Source of the DNA: Methanoregula sp.
GTDB lineage: Archaea; Halobacteriota; Methanomicrobia; Methanomicrobiales; Methanospirillaceae
Assembly: GCA_026394605.1 (NCBI GenBank)
Contig: JAPKXY010000030.1
Span: 1 to 64,000 of the forward strand
Length of the DNA stretch: 64,000 nucleotides
Direction of reading: 5' to 3'
The position numbers were made by a program, and so were the translations under genes. Below, in pieces: positions 1 to 9,543 of the stretch (the stretch's first letter is position 1; each line of letters starts with the position of its first letter). The notes beneath the pieces are model-generated. The model was not told the DNA's origin and made no database searches. It saw only the letters and a program-made list of their open reading frames with translations.

Positions 1-204
1 TACGTCTTCTTCTTTTTTCCCGGAAGCAAGGCGGCAGGGACATGCACGGTAGCCATACCGCTGCTCATTCTTCAGTAATCCCCGGACAAGGTTTTTTGTA
101 AAATCTGCATCCGGGTTGAACCGGTAACCACCGTCTTCTGCCTCTTTTTTAAGAGTTGTATAGGTTGCATCCACGAGAGGTTCAGCGATGATCGGCAGTG
201 TCAT
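1..204 (-). CDS. Ferredoxin-thioredoxin reductase catalytic subunit (partial, 3' end off window)
   Basis: Reading leftward from ATG at 204, the first 68 codons begin [20 protein letters not shown] and contain [14 protein letters not shown], the first CPC motif of the ferredoxin-thioredoxin reductase beta-chain family. That family uses a 4Fe-4S cluster and a redox-active disulfide to pass electrons to thioredoxin-like partners. The remaining cluster cysteines lie outside the window. The ATG overlaps the stop codon of the upstream glutaredoxin-like gene (ATGA), so the two are probably translated together, and the neighbour is a plausible disulfide partner. The family call is firm; the actual electron donor and target are not visible. 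Confidence 0.85.
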   Translation of the reverse strand, partial: MTLPIIAEPLVDATYTTLKKEAEDGGYRFNPDADFTKNLVRGLLKNEQRYGYRACPCRLASGKKEEDV

Positions 205-482
205 TTTACAAACACCCCACGAATCTCATCTTCCCGGAACCCCACAATACACCGTTTGTCGTCTATCACAAGTGTTGGAAATGACCCGCGCGGGTTCCAC
301 TTCTCCATGTCGGATAGAGCCCTGTCCTGCCCTTTTTCATCAAGGAGATCGACATAGACAAAATGGAAATCAATACCGAGATCCTTGAGCAGCTGCTTTG
401 TCTTGTTGCACCACTGGCAGGTGCTTAGCGCATAGAGCATCACATCGCCAGCCTTCCTGCCACTTACGTGTTCGACATCCAT
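201..482 (-). CDS. Glutaredoxin/thioredoxin-like thiol-redox protein
   Basis: A 93-residue protein with a CQWC active site near residues 22-25 followed by a thioredoxin-fold pattern (FHFVYVDLL, then [10 protein letters not shown] with the cis-Pro). The start at 482 (MDVEHVSG) is chosen because GAGG lies six bases upstream; an ATG four codons further upstream has no such site. It overlaps the ferredoxin-thioredoxin reductase gene by four bases, suggesting that the reductase reduces this protein. It probably acts in cytoplasmic disulfide reduction or redox signalling, which is inferred from the family and context. Confidence 0.85.
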   Translation of the reverse strand: MDVEHVSGRKAGDVMLYALSTCQWCNKTKQLLKDLGIDFHFVYVDLLDEKGQDRALSDMEKWNPRGSFPTLVIDDKRCIVGFREDEIRGVFVK

Positions 483-673
483 GAAAATCCTCACGTTCCT
501 GTCAATGGCAGAAGATTGAGAGGTATACTATTTAAAAATGGGGATAGGGGCTCTCACTGGTGACTCACTACCAGGATGGGGCGAAGATACGAAATACCGT
601 ATCTTCACGACCAGAAAGGGATGAAGGCAGGGTTTACCGGACCTTCAGCACCGTATGCAAATGCGAAAAAAAA

Positions 674-1171
674 TCAGCGGTTCCTCATCATCACTTCGAT
701 ATCTTCGAGAAGAGCCTGCAAATCCTCCTCATGCCCGACTTCCATCTGGAGGATACCGAGCAGGATGTTATAGGTAACAGGATCCTTATCCTTGGTTTTT
801 TTCATAAGGCTGTTGTAGGTCTTGATGGCGCACTGCTCACCCTTGATGTTCTGCTCGAGGACCTTGATCACATACGGATCATCGGGCGCATCGTAGCCGC
901 AGTTGGTTAGTTTGTACCATTCCTGCGGTTTGGTCACCGGCGTCCCTCCGAGCTGGATGATCCTCGTGGTGAGCAGGGTTGCATGCCCGAGTTCTTCCGT
1001 CGCATGCAGGGTGAGCTCGGCAATAACCGCCTCCTTGTTGGGCCCTCGGACTATCTTTGAACCAATCCAGTACTGGTAGTATGCTAGCCATTCATCGCTG
1101 TACGCCTTGTTGAGCTGTTTGACCAGTTCGACGACGTCGGTATCAACTATCTTTCTTCCTAACGTTCCCAT
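674..1171 (-). CDS. Ferritin-like (Dps/bacterioferritin-type) protein
   Basis: A 165-residue all-helical protein with a di-iron ferritin pattern: E27 in SDEWLAYYQYW, ATEELGHA (E60 and H63), E112 in KGEQCAIKTY, and MEVGHEED (E144 and H147). These are the EX2H-type ligands of ferritin-like domains. It is annotated in methanogens as a Dps-like ferritin and probably stores iron or detoxifies peroxide. A strong GAGGTGA site precedes the start. It lies beside the thiol-redox pair and is divergent from carA, which suggests an oxidative-stress neighbourhood. The exact subfamily (Dps, bacterioferritin or rubrerythrin-like) is not settled here. Confidence 0.85.
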   Translation of the reverse strand: MGTLGRKIVDTDVVELVKQLNKAYSDEWLAYYQYWIGSKIVRGPNKEAVIAELTLHATEELGHATLLTTRIIQLGGTPVTKPQEWYKLTNCGYDAPDDPYVIKVLEQNIKGEQCAIKTYNSLMKKTKDKDPVTYNILLGILQMEVGHEEDLQALLEDIEVMMRNR

Positions 1172-1251
1172 GTTTCTTCACCTCACGATCCGGTTTTTGT
1201 ATGTGAATGTCCACTCTTTTCCTTTTTATGCATATCCCTCGTGCCAAAAAA

Positions 1252-1266
1252 ACCCGATTGTCGGGT
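1252..1266. promoter_or_regulatory. Small perfect hairpin in the carA/ferritin intergenic region
   Basis: ACCCGATTGTCGGGT is a 6-bp perfect inverted repeat with a 3-base loop. It lies between the divergent ferritin-like gene and carA, about 100 bases before the chosen carA start. It could be an operator or a leader hairpin. Nothing in the sequence ties it to a specific regulator. Confidence 0.3.
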
Positions 1267-1363
1267 CCTAAAAAATTGCGCGTTCCCTGATGGTTTTAAG
1301 CCCCCTCAAACTTCGCTCTGCACTATCGTTAATAACCTTACCGACAAATTGTGTACGGAAATC

Positions 1364-2419
1364 ATGAAGGCGGTTCTGGGTCTTGAGGATGGGACGTTTG
1401 TCACAGGAGAAGGTTTTGGTGTTGAGGGTCAGTGTTCCGGGGAACTTGTCTTCAACACTTTAATGACCGGGTACACGGAGGCACTGACCGATCCCAGCTA
1501 TTACGGGCAGATCCTGATGTTCACCTTCCCGCTGATCGGGAATTACGGAATGGACGCTTACAATGCCCAGAGCGATCGGGTAATGGCGCTTGGCGCCGTG
1601 TGCCGCGAGATCTGCGAGAAGCCGGATGTCCGCCCGACTATCCGGGAATATTTCGAAGAGAATGGTCTTTTTGGCTTATGCGGTATTGACACCCGCAGCC
1701 TCACCATCAAGACAAGGGTGAAGGGGACGCTCCGTGCTGCCCTGATTGTCGGGGATGACAACGGGGAACATGCGGCTGAACTTGCGAAAAAGACCGCCCC
1801 GATCTCTGACTATAATCTCATTCCGGCCGTCTCCTGCACAAAACCCTACCGCGTTCCCGGCACCGGCAAAAAGATCGCCATCATCGACCTCGGGCTCAAG
1901 AAAAATATGATCCGGAGTCTCTCTGTACGCAACGGCGACCTGTACATATTCCCGCATAATGTAAAATCCGACGCCATCTTCTCCTGCGAACCGGACTGCC
2001 TGTTTATCACCAATGGTCCGGGTGACCCCAAGACCGCACAACAGACCATAAGGACCGTAAAAAAATGTATCGGCGAGCTCCCCGTCTTTGGCATCTGCAT
2101 GGGGAACCAGATCTCGGCACTCGCGCTGGGTGGGGACACCTATAAGCTCAAGTTCGGGCACCGGGGCTCAAACCAGCCGGTCAAGTACAAGGACGGCAGG
2201 ATTTTTATCACCACTCAGAACCATGGCTTTGCGGTTGATGGAGATTCCCTGCCCGAAGGGAGCGACGTAACGTTTGTCAATGCAAACGATGGCACAGTAG
2301 AGGGATTCGAGGATGAAAACCTCAAGATCAACTGCGTACAGTTCCACCCAGAGGCGCACGCCGGTCCGCGCGATACGGAATGTCACTATTTTGACGGCCT
2401 GTTCCGGAGGCTCGCATAA
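1364..2419 (+). CDS. carA: Carbamoyl-phosphate synthase small subunit
   Basis: Glutaminase subunit that supplies ammonia for carbamoyl phosphate in arginine and pyrimidine synthesis. The start at 1364 gives MKAVLGLEDGTFVTGEGFG, the usual CarA N-terminus; the reading frame is open for 41 more codons upstream, but these do not look like CarA. The class I glutamine amidotransferase domain shows FGICMGNQ (nucleophile Cys) and VQFHPEAH (catalytic His). The 351-residue length is normal. The stop overlaps the carB start (TAATG), so the subunits are translationally coupled. argF, argG, pyrE and pyrC elsewhere in the window use the product or work in the same pathways. Confidence 0.97.
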   Translation: MKAVLGLEDGTFVTGEGFGVEGQCSGELVFNTLMTGYTEALTDPSYYGQILMFTFPLIGNYGMDAYNAQSDRVMALGAVCREICEKPDVRPTIREYFEENGLFGLCGIDTRSLTIKTRVKGTLRAALIVGDDNGEHAAELAKKTAPISDYNLIPAVSCTKPYRVPGTGKKIAIIDLGLKKNMIRSLSVRNGDLYIFPHNVKSDAIFSCEPDCLFITNGPGDPKTAQQTIRTVKKCIGELPVFGICMGNQISALALGGDTYKLKFGHRGSNQPVKYKDGRIFITTQNHGFAVDGDSLPEGSDVTFVNANDGTVEGFEDENLKINCVQFHPEAHAGPRDTECHYFDGLFRRLA

Positions 2420-5400
2420 TGCCCAAGAAAGACCACATCAAAAAAGTGCTGATCATTGGATCAGGCCCCATCCAGATCGGGCAGGCGGCTGAATTTGATT
2501 TTTCCGGAAGCCAGGCGTGCCGGGCGATGCGGGAGGAAGGGGTACAGGTCGTCCTTGTCAATTCCAACCCCGCGACGATCCAGACTGATCCCGAGATGGC
2601 GGATACGATTTATATCGAGCCCCTCCGCGCTGATATCATCGCAAAGATCATTGAAAAGGAGAAACCTGACGGTGTCCTATCCGGAATGGGAGGACAGACC
2701 GGGCTCAACATGACCGCGGAACTCGCTGAGAAGGGGGCACTGAAAGGGGTCGAGATCCTCGGGACCCCGCTTGAGGCGATCTACCGTGGGGAAGACCGGG
2801 AAAAATTCCGCGACCTGATGCAGAGCATCGGCGAGCCAATTCCTAAAAGCATAATCCTCACAAGCCTTTCCCAGATTGATGACGCCATACAGGCTGTCGG
2901 GCTTCCGGCTGTCGTCCGTCCTGCCTATACGCTTGGCGGAGCGGGGGGTGGAATCGGAAAGACGCGGGAGGAACTGATCCGCATTGTCGAGATCGGTCTC
3001 TCCCGTTCACGCATCCACCAGGTGCTCATCGAGGCGAGCGTGATGGGCTGGAAGGAGATCGAGTTCGAGGTGATGCGGGACTCCGCGGATACCTGCATCA
3101 TCGTGTGCGGGATGGAAAATGTCGATCCCATGGGGATCCATACCGGGGAGAGCGTGGTCGTCGCACCGATCCTCACGCTGCGGGACGACGAGTTCCAGAC
3201 GCTGCGGAGTGCGGCGATCAAGATCATCCGAGCGCTGGATGTGCAGGGCGGCTGCAACATCCAGTTCGCGTACCTTGACGGGCAGTACCGTGTGATCGAG
3301 GTGAACCCCCGTGTATCGCGCTCGTCAGCACTCGCGTCAAAAGCGACGGGGTATCCCATTGCCAGAGTTGCAGCGAAGATCGCAATCGGACTCCGTCTCG
3401 ATGAGATCATGAATACGGTCACCGGTTGCACACCCGCGTCATTCGAACCCACGATTGACTATGTGGTGGTAAAAGTCCCCCGCTGGCCGTTTGACAAGTT
3501 CAAAGGGGCGGACCGCACCATCACGACCTCAATGAAGAGCACCGGGGAGGTGATGGCGATCGGGCGGACCCTTGAAGAAGCGTTCATGAAGGCGAAGCGC
3601 TCGATCGACACCGATGTCACCGTCCACACGAGCCATAGTGAGATCCGCATGATCCTCTCACGGCCGACCGATGAACGCTTCCACACGCTCTTCGATGCGT
3701 TCCGGCAGGGCTTTTCCATTGACGAGGTTGTCTCCCTGACCTCGATTACCCCGTTCTTTTTGGAAAAGATTAAAAATATTGTCGGCATGGAGGAGTGCCT
3801 TGCAGCATCCTGCGATCCGGACACTATCATGCAGGCAAAACGGTACGGGTTTGCAGATTACGAGATCAGCAGGCTCTCCGGTAAGCCAGTTGAGGAGATC
3901 GAGGCCGTTTCAGGAATGCCTGCCTACAAGATGGTTGATACGTGTGCCGCGGAGTTTCCGGCACGGACTCCCTACTTCTACTCGACCTGCGAACCGTTCT
4001 GCGAGATCGAGCCCACAGATACCCAGAAAGTGCTCATACTCGGCTCAGGCCCGATCCGCATCGGGCAGGGGATCGAGTTCGATTACTGCACGGTCCATGC
4101 GGTCAAAGCGCTGCGCGAGGAGGGCGTTGAGGTTCATATCGTCAACAACAATCCCGAAACGGTGTCTACCGATTTTGACACGTCAGACCGCCTCTTCTTC
4201 GAACCGATGCAGCTGGAAGACGTGGCAAACATCTTAAAAAAAGACCACTATCAGGGCGTAATGGTCCAGTTCGGCGGGCAGAACGCGGTCAACCTCGCGG
4301 TCCCCATTGAGCAGGAGATCAGGAGGCTGGGTCTTGCAACAAAAATTCTGGGAACGAGCCCGGATGCGATGGATATTGCGGAGGACCGCAACCGGTTCAG
4401 CGTCCTTCTCGACAAGCTCAGGATCCCCAGCCCACCCAACACCTCCGCGTATTCCGAAGGGGAGGCACGGGAGAAAGCTGAAAAGATCGGGTATCCCGTG
4501 CTTGTCCGCCCCTCGTATGTACTTGGTGGCAGGGCGATGGAGATCGTCCACGATGCAACCGAACTTGAGCTGTATATGAAGGAAGCGGTGCGGGTAAGCC
4601 GGAACCACCCGGTACTGATCGACTCCTACCTCCAGAATGCGATCGAACTTGATGTGGATGCGGTCTGTGACGGCGAGGAGGTGCTGATCGGCGGCATCAT
4701 GGAGCACATCGAGCAGGCAGGTATCCATTCCGGGGATTCCGCGTGCGTGATCCCAACGCAGTCCCTGTCACCAGCGGTAATTGAGAAGGTCCGGGACCAC
4801 ACCCGCAGGATCGCGCTCGCGCTCGGTGTTGTCGGGCTCGTAAACCTCCAGCTCGCGGTAAAAAATGATATTGTCTATGTGCTCGAGGCAAACCCGCGGG
4901 CGAGCCGGACGGTACCGTTTGTCTCCAAGGCAACCGGGCTCCCGATTGCAAAGATTGCCGCGAAGGTAATGATCGGGAAGAAACTGCGCGACCTCGGCTA
5001 CCGCGAACGGGAGATCAGCCATGTGGCTGTCAAGGAAGTACTGCTCCCATTCAACAAATTACTGGGCGTGGATACGATGCTCGGTCCTGAGATGAAGAGC
5101 ACCGGTGAAGTAATGGGAATTGACTACGACTTCGGGCTCGCGTATTACAAGGCATGCATTTCGGCGGATAACGAACTCCCGCTCAAAGGCAACATCTTTG
5201 TTTCGGTCAACATGGAACAGAAGGACGAGGTAATCCCAATCGCACGGAAACTCCGCGATCTCGGGCTGATCCTGTACGGCACGGAAGGAACGGTGGAGTA
5301 TCTCCACGAAGCCGGCGTTGAAGCGCACCTCGTGCGCAAGGTAAAAGAGGGTTCACCCAATGTCATCGACATGATGCGGCACGGGGAGATACGGCTCATC

Positions 5401-5586
5401 ATCAACACACCCACCGACAAGCAGTCACGGCAGGATCACTACCAGATCATGCGGGCGGCCGTCGATTTCAGCATCCCGTATATCACCACCATCCAGGCAG
5501 CACGGGCAGCGGCGCTCGCCATCGATGCGATCAAGCGCGAAAAGATGACGCTGGAGCCGATCGGGCACTACATAGGTGGCAATTGA
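2419..5586 (+). CDS. carB: Carbamoyl-phosphate synthase large subunit
   Basis: The 1055-residue synthetase makes carbamoyl phosphate from bicarbonate, ATP and CarA-derived ammonia. The two homologous halves are visible: GSGPIQIGQAAEFDFSGSQA near residue 13 and GSGPIRIGQGIEFDYC near 540, each opening an ATP-grasp module. A C-terminal MGS-like allosteric domain follows. The gene is a single full-length polypeptide, not split into two as in some methanogens. It overlaps carA by one base and is followed by a T-run that may terminate the operon. Confidence 0.97.
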   Translation: MPKKDHIKKVLIIGSGPIQIGQAAEFDFSGSQACRAMREEGVQVVLVNSNPATIQTDPEMADTIYIEPLRADIIAKIIEKEKPDGVLSGMGGQTGLNMTAELAEKGALKGVEILGTPLEAIYRGEDREKFRDLMQSIGEPIPKSIILTSLSQIDDAIQAVGLPAVVRPAYTLGGAGGGIGKTREELIRIVEIGLSRSRIHQVLIEASVMGWKEIEFEVMRDSADTCIIVCGMENVDPMGIHTGESVVVAPILTLRDDEFQTLRSAAIKIIRALDVQGGCNIQFAYLDGQYRVIEVNPRVSRSSALASKATGYPIARVAAKIAIGLRLDEIMNTVTGCTPASFEPTIDYVVVKVPRWPFDKFKGADRTITTSMKSTGEVMAIGRTLEEAFMKAKRSIDTDVTVHTSHSEIRMILSRPTDERFHTLFDAFRQGFSIDEVVSLTSITPFFLEKIKNIVGMEECLAASCDPDTIMQAKRYGFADYEISRLSGKPVEEIEAVSGMPAYKMVDTCAAEFPARTPYFYSTCEPFCEIEPTDTQKVLILGSGPIRIGQGIEFDYCTVHAVKALREEGVEVHIVNNNPETVSTDFDTSDRLFFEPMQLEDVANILKKDHYQGVMVQFGGQNAVNLAVPIEQEIRRLGLATKILGTSPDAMDIAEDRNRFSVLLDKLRIPSPPNTSAYSEGEAREKAEKIGYPVLVRPSYVLGGRAMEIVHDATELELYMKEAVRVSRNHPVLIDSYLQNAIELDVDAVCDGEEVLIGGIMEHIEQAGIHSGDSACVIPTQSLSPAVIEKVRDHTRRIALALGVVGLVNLQLAVKNDIVYVLEANPRASRTVPFVSKATGLPIAKIAAKVMIGKKLRDLGYREREISHVAVKEVLLPFNKLLGVDTMLGPEMKSTGEVMGIDYDFGLAYYKACISADNELPLKGNIFVSVNMEQKDEVIPIARKLRDLGLILYGTEGTVEYLHEAGVEAHLVRKVKEGSPNVIDMMRHGEIRLIINTPTDKQSRQDHYQIMRAAVDFSIPYITTIQAARAAALAIDAIKREKMTLEPIGHYIGGN

Positions 5587-5639
5587 GGATCAATGATCCT
5601 GATGCTGATATTTTTTAATGGTAATAATCGAGGTACAAC

Positions 5640-5649
5640 TCTTTTTTTT
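5640..5649 (+). terminator. Candidate T-rich terminator after carAB
   Basis: A run of eight T residues lies about 55 bases after the carB stop and before the convergent pilin gene. Archaeal RNA polymerase terminates at oligo-T without needing a hairpin, so this is a plausible end for the carAB transcript. Confidence 0.4.
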
Positions 5650-5702
5650 GCCAGGAAATAATGCCGCTTCTTCAAACGTGAAGCGAAAAAAGAGAGAAAT
5701 GG

Positions 5703-6173
5703 TTATACGGTTGTGTCCATGATCACTTGTTCAGAACCATCTGCAAAGTGACAGGTGACCGTAACCGAGTCTCGTGCCGATGTTCCCTTGTCCTTGAGGA
5801 TATAGACAGAACCAGTGGATGGTTTTACACCTGGAGCTGTAGCTAAGAGAGCCGCACTTGCCACACCATTAGCCGCCGTAGATCCGCCATCGGCCAATCC
5901 AGTATACCATGGTCCGGCATACGCCGTTGCGTTGCCGGGGACTGCAATTTTCAGGTATTGCACGGATGCGTCGTCCGCCCCACCCTGATAAGTGATCTGA
6001 ATATCAGACGCCTGCTGTCCCACTGTGGCAGCAACGACCTTGCTCTTCTGGATATTCCCTGCCATACCGAACACGAATGCAGCGATGACTGCTGCAAGGA
6101 TGACGGTGATGGCAACCATCAGGATCACACCGATAACGGGTGATACTGCATCATCATTCTTGATTAACGCCAT
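5703..6173 (-). CDS. Archaeal type IV pilin (Pilin_N domain)
   Basis: A 156-residue protein starting MALIKNDDAVSPVIGVILM, with the class III signal and hydrophobic N-terminal helix (VAITVILAAVIAAFVFG) typical of archaeal type IV pilins. The signal would be processed by a prepilin peptidase near the charged-to-hydrophobic boundary. The remainder is a small extracellular beta-rich domain rich in Gly, Ala, Ser and Thr. The start is placed at 6173 because GGTG lies upstream; the ATG four codons earlier is less well spaced. The gene stands alone, with no secretion ATPase nearby, so it is probably one of several dispersed pilins. Confidence 0.85.
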   Translation of the reverse strand: MALIKNDDAVSPVIGVILMVAITVILAAVIAAFVFGMAGNIQKSKVVAATVGQQASDIQITYQGGADDASVQYLKIAVPGNATAYAGPWYTGLADGGSTAANGVASAALLATAPGVKPSTGSVYILKDKGTSARDSVTVTCHFADGSEQVIMDTTV

Positions 6174-6243
6174 ACTTTCAAACACCTTTTATAATGTCCG
6201 GAACCCGGGCATGACAATGTATGATAGATTATTTCTTATTTCG

Positions 6244-6253
6244 GTATATAAAT
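6244..6253 (-). promoter_or_regulatory. TATA box for the pilin gene
   Basis: On the minus strand this reads ATTTATATACC, a good archaeal TATA box about 71 bases before the pilin start. It implies a leader of roughly 45 nt that carries the GGTG ribosome site. Confidence 0.5.
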
Positions 6254-6457
6254 GTTTGTCAATTTTTTTCCGAAATATAGGCTCTTGATGGAGGAATCCG
6301 CGTTGTTACTGCCTCATTTTTCATGGAATATCGGGAATTCCATCAACACGGTGATTAGAAAAATGTTTCCCTTGATCGCAACAACGACCACAGGAAGGGT
6401 GATGGTGATAGAGATTGCAGAAATCCCTGCTATTCAGAAATGACGGGGATGGATGAT

Positions 6458-7918
6458 CTATATCTCTCTCCGCTGATTGCCAAACCTGAAAAAACCCGGC
6501 GGGACGAGGATCTCGAACCGCGCCCCTTTTCCCGGTTCACCGGTCTCCTGAATGGATAGTCCTGTGATGCTTAAAATCTCGGTTACGAGGAACAATCCAT
6601 AGCCGGTATTCCGGTAATATTCACGCCGGAAGATCTTCTCCTTTGCATGCTGCGGGATACCGGTGCCATTGTCTTCGCAGATGAGGGCCACCCCTTTTTC
6701 GTCCTGCCGATAATAAAACCGGATCCTAGTCAGCTTTTCCGCGTGGCGCAGGGAGTTGTCAACGAGGTTATAGATGACCTTTTCGAGCAGCATGTCGGCA
6801 TACACTTCAAGGTCGTCAAGGTCGACTTCCAGCGCAACCCCCCCGAGGTGAAGATCGGTAACTGCATTGTCAATGGTGAACCGCACATTCTGCCAGTGGG
6901 GAGCGGCGGTGCCAATATTCTGGTAGTCGCGGGTGAAACGGATCTGTTTCTGGATCAACTGGGTGATCTGTTCGATCTTGTCAAGATGGTTGCTCACGGC
7001 AGGATCAGTTGTGATCTCATGGGCGAGAGAGAGGTACATGACCAGCGCCGTGATCTGGTTGAGGATGTCATGGCGGGTGATAGACGAGAGCGTGTTCAGC
7101 TTCCGGTTCGCCAGCTGGATCGCATCCTCAAAGCGTTTCCGTTCCTGGATCTCAGCCTTGAGCACTTCGTTTGCCTTCATGAGCTCGGTGGTGCGTTCCC
7201 TGACGCGGATCTCCAGATCTTCCCTTGCTTTCTGGATCACCTTTTCTGCAATCTTTCGTTCCGTGATATCGATCGCCGAACAGATAGCAGTGTACTTCGG
7301 GACCATGGTCGCGGTAACGAGGAAATGGCGCATCGCACCATCAATGGCATGGAAGACGAGCTCCACTTCACCAGACAGTGATTTTGACCGGAGGTGCGAA
7401 AGGAAATGGTCGCGGTCAGCAGACTCCGGAAGGATGGTTGATAGGTCCCGTTCAAGCAAATCCTTGCTTTCGAATTTGAGCATGCAAGCGCACTTCTCGT
7501 TCATCTCCTTGATGAGGAGGGTGCGGCAGTCAAACGTAAAGATTCCCGCCTGGGAGTTTTCAAAGATGCGCTGGTATTTGCGTTCCCCCTCCCTGACTCC
7601 GACGGCAAATGACGATGTCACGACCCCGATGGTGACAAAGATCACAAACCATGCGGTGGATACTGCAATGAGCCTCGGGTCAGACAGCCCGTAGTAGTAA
7701 ACGAGCGACATATAGACGGCAGAAAGCAGGACCGAGAACATGACGCCCCGGTGCGGGTAGAGGTAGACAAATATGATGATGGGCAGAAAATATAAAAACG
7801 GGAAGACATCAAAGATGCCATGAGTCAGAGACAGGATCGTTGAATAAATAGCACCAAAGACGGTACAAAGAATGACGCAGATCCAGAAGACCTGATGCTT
7901 CAGCACCTGTTCTGTCAT
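6458..7918 (-). CDS. Membrane-bound PAS sensor histidine kinase
   Basis: A 486-residue sensor. An N-terminal membrane region of several helices (to about residue 105) is followed by a PAS domain (about 112-222, from RKYQRIFENSQAGIFTFD), a coiled coil with RVRERTTEL, and an H-box SITRHDILNQ of the type common in methanogen kinases. The HATPase has an N-box (YNLVDNSLRHAEK), G1 box (CEDNGTGIP) and G2 box (GYGLFL). It probably autophosphorylates in response to an unknown signal; no response regulator is adjacent. Its start overlaps the stop of the upstream paralogue (ATGA), so both are made from one transcript. Confidence 0.9.
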   Translation of the reverse strand: MTEQVLKHQVFWICVILCTVFGAIYSTILSLTHGIFDVFPFLYFLPIIIFVYLYPHRGVMFSVLLSAVYMSLVYYYGLSDPRLIAVSTAWFVIFVTIGVVTSSFAVGVREGERKYQRIFENSQAGIFTFDCRTLLIKEMNEKCACMLKFESKDLLERDLSTILPESADRDHFLSHLRSKSLSGEVELVFHAIDGAMRHFLVTATMVPKYTAICSAIDITERKIAEKVIQKAREDLEIRVRERTTELMKANEVLKAEIQERKRFEDAIQLANRKLNTLSSITRHDILNQITALVMYLSLAHEITTDPAVSNHLDKIEQITQLIQKQIRFTRDYQNIGTAAPHWQNVRFTIDNAVTDLHLGGVALEVDLDDLEVYADMLLEKVIYNLVDNSLRHAEKLTRIRFYYRQDEKGVALICEDNGTGIPQHAKEKIFRREYYRNTGYGLFLVTEILSITGLSIQETGEPGKGARFEILVPPGFFRFGNQRREI

Positions 7919-8790
7919 CGCATCCCCTCGAGTCGGTCGCTATTCTGTTCTCCGAACAGAAGGGCATTCTCATCCATCTTATGCTCAAGGATCTCCGCTT
8001 TAAGATCGTCGTTAATCTTCTCCAGATGGGCGGTCCTCTCCCTGACCTGCCGATCCAGTTCCTCGAGCGTCAGGCGGATCTCTTCATCGGCGGTCTTTTC
8101 CTGCGTGATGTCAATGGCAGAACAAAGCACCACGCGATTCGTGGAAAGTATTGCCGAAACCAGACAGCGTCGCGGAGTACCGTCCTTTGCCCTGAGCAGG
8201 ACCTCTTTCTGGAACGCACCTTTCCCATCCTTGATACCAGAAATAAACGCCTCCCGTTCCACCTCGCTCATCCAGATTGAAGCAATCTCCTTGCCGATGA
8301 GATCGTCACGCCCGTATTGCAGCATGCGGGCGCACTTGGGATTGATGTCAAGGATCCGCAAGGAACGGATTTCGAAACAGAATATACCGTCCTGTGCGTT
8401 TTCAAACACATTCCGTATCTTTCTTTTATCATCCCGCAACCGGTTCGCATATGATGAGGCAACCACCCCGATGGCGATAAAGATCACAAACCACGCAGAA
8501 GAGATGGCGATCTGGATGGGATTGGATGTACCATAGGAAAAGACAAGACCTATGTACACCAGGCCGATACCAAGGGAGTAGAGCACGCCGTATTTCGGGT
8601 AGAAATAGACAATGAGAATGATGGCAAGGATATACATGAACGGGAAGACATCGAAGATGCCATGACTCACTGAAAAAATCGAGGAAAGGATCGCGCCGAT
8701 CGTCACCGAGGTAACAATGAAAAGATATAAGATCTCGTCATTCACACGACCGCCGATGTCCATGCTGTCTCCCTTGATGACGACAGGCAC
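7915..8790 (-). CDS. Membrane-PAS protein, kinase-less paralogue of the downstream sensor
   Basis: The 291 residues match the layout of the kinase immediately downstream: the same multi-helix membrane domain (SVSHGIFDVFPFMYILAII compared with SLTHGIFDVFPFLYFLPII), a PAS domain (NVFENAQDGIFCFE) and the coiled coil RQVRERTAHL. It stops in that linker, before any H-box or ATPase domain. It therefore cannot phosphorylate by itself and may heterodimerise with, or tune, the full kinase. It may have arisen by tandem duplication with loss of the 3' half. Its 3' end overlaps the kinase start by four bases. Confidence 0.8.
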   Translation of the reverse strand: MPVVIKGDSMDIGGRVNDEILYLFIVTSVTIGAILSSIFSVSHGIFDVFPFMYILAIILIVYFYPKYGVLYSLGIGLVYIGLVFSYGTSNPIQIAISSAWFVIFIAIGVVASSYANRLRDDKRKIRNVFENAQDGIFCFEIRSLRILDINPKCARMLQYGRDDLIGKEIASIWMSEVEREAFISGIKDGKGAFQKEVLLRAKDGTPRRCLVSAILSTNRVVLCSAIDITQEKTADEEIRLTLEELDRQVRERTAHLEKINDDLKAEILEHKMDENALLFGEQNSDRLEGMR

Positions 8791-8949
8791 GCGAGGGAAT
8801 CAGGGAATTTCCCTATCTTGCGAATTGGTATCCATTTGGCGTACCCAGCGATGGAAATTTCTCTAACAATACCTTACATCTCAACATATATATACACCTT
8901 AGAACCCAAAGCCTCCGCAACGTCAACGGTTGACAGGTGGTTCCGGTGG

Positions 8950-9543
8950 TCAGGCTGAGCGATCGGTGAATTTTTTCAGATCACCGGCTCGGTTTATATT
9001 GGAAAATGTGACAAGTGATGGATCGAATGTCCGTAATTCTTCCACTGGCACGTAATGTGCATTCAGGTTCCGCACCATTGCCCGGAGCGAGAGAGATTCA
9101 TGACACTCGAGGTATGAAAGGAGGGCACTCTTGCGGTACACGGCATGGAGAGGTTCATACATTTCGCGGTTCCAGCAGGGAATTGCCGCGTCGTAAGTAC
9201 CGATCCGGTCAAAAAGGTGGGCGACGACTGCAGGATTCACGCATGGCATGTCGCATGCGGCAACGAATATAAGGTCTCCCTGCGCCGCCCGGGCACCGGC
9301 ATGCAGTCCGCCGATCGGACCGATGCCTTTTCTGATGTCAGTGATGCAGCGGACGTTAGAAAGGTGCAAAAACCGCGAACACTGCGCCGGATCCCTCGCG
9401 ACGAGGATGATCTCATCGGTGATACAACTGAGGGATTCGGTAATGCGTTCGATAAATGTCCTGCCATCAAACGTGAAAAAATATTTTTCCTGTCCATCCG
9501 CACGGCGCGCTTCCCCGCCGACCAGCACCACCGCAGATCTCAC
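8950..9543 (-). CDS. mobA: Molybdenum cofactor guanylyltransferase (MobA-like)
   Basis: A 197-residue nucleotidyltransferase of the MobA/MoeA-associated GT-A fold. The N-terminus (VVLVGGEARR, then GQEKYFF) matches the family's nucleotide-binding loop, followed by GPIGGLHAG and AACDMPCVNP, the usual metal-binding Asp region. It probably adds GMP to molybdopterin to form the dinucleotide cofactor of formate dehydrogenase and formylmethanofuran dehydrogenase. The start is GTG and overlaps the stop of a 41-codon ORF upstream (GTGA). Confidence 0.88.
   Translation of the reverse strand: MRSAVVLVGGEARRADGQEKYFFTFDGRTFIERITESLSCITDEIILVARDPAQCSRFLHLSNVRCITDIRKGIGPIGGLHAGARAAQGDLIFVAACDMPCVNPAVVAHLFDRIGTYDAAIPCWNREMYEPLHAVYRKSALLSYLECHESLSLRAMVRNLNAHYVPVEELRTFDPSLVTFSNINRAGDLKKFTDRSA

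Noticed and set aside
2925-3452. 175-codon antisense ORF over carB
   Set aside because: A shadow of the carB coding strand with no plausible start signal.
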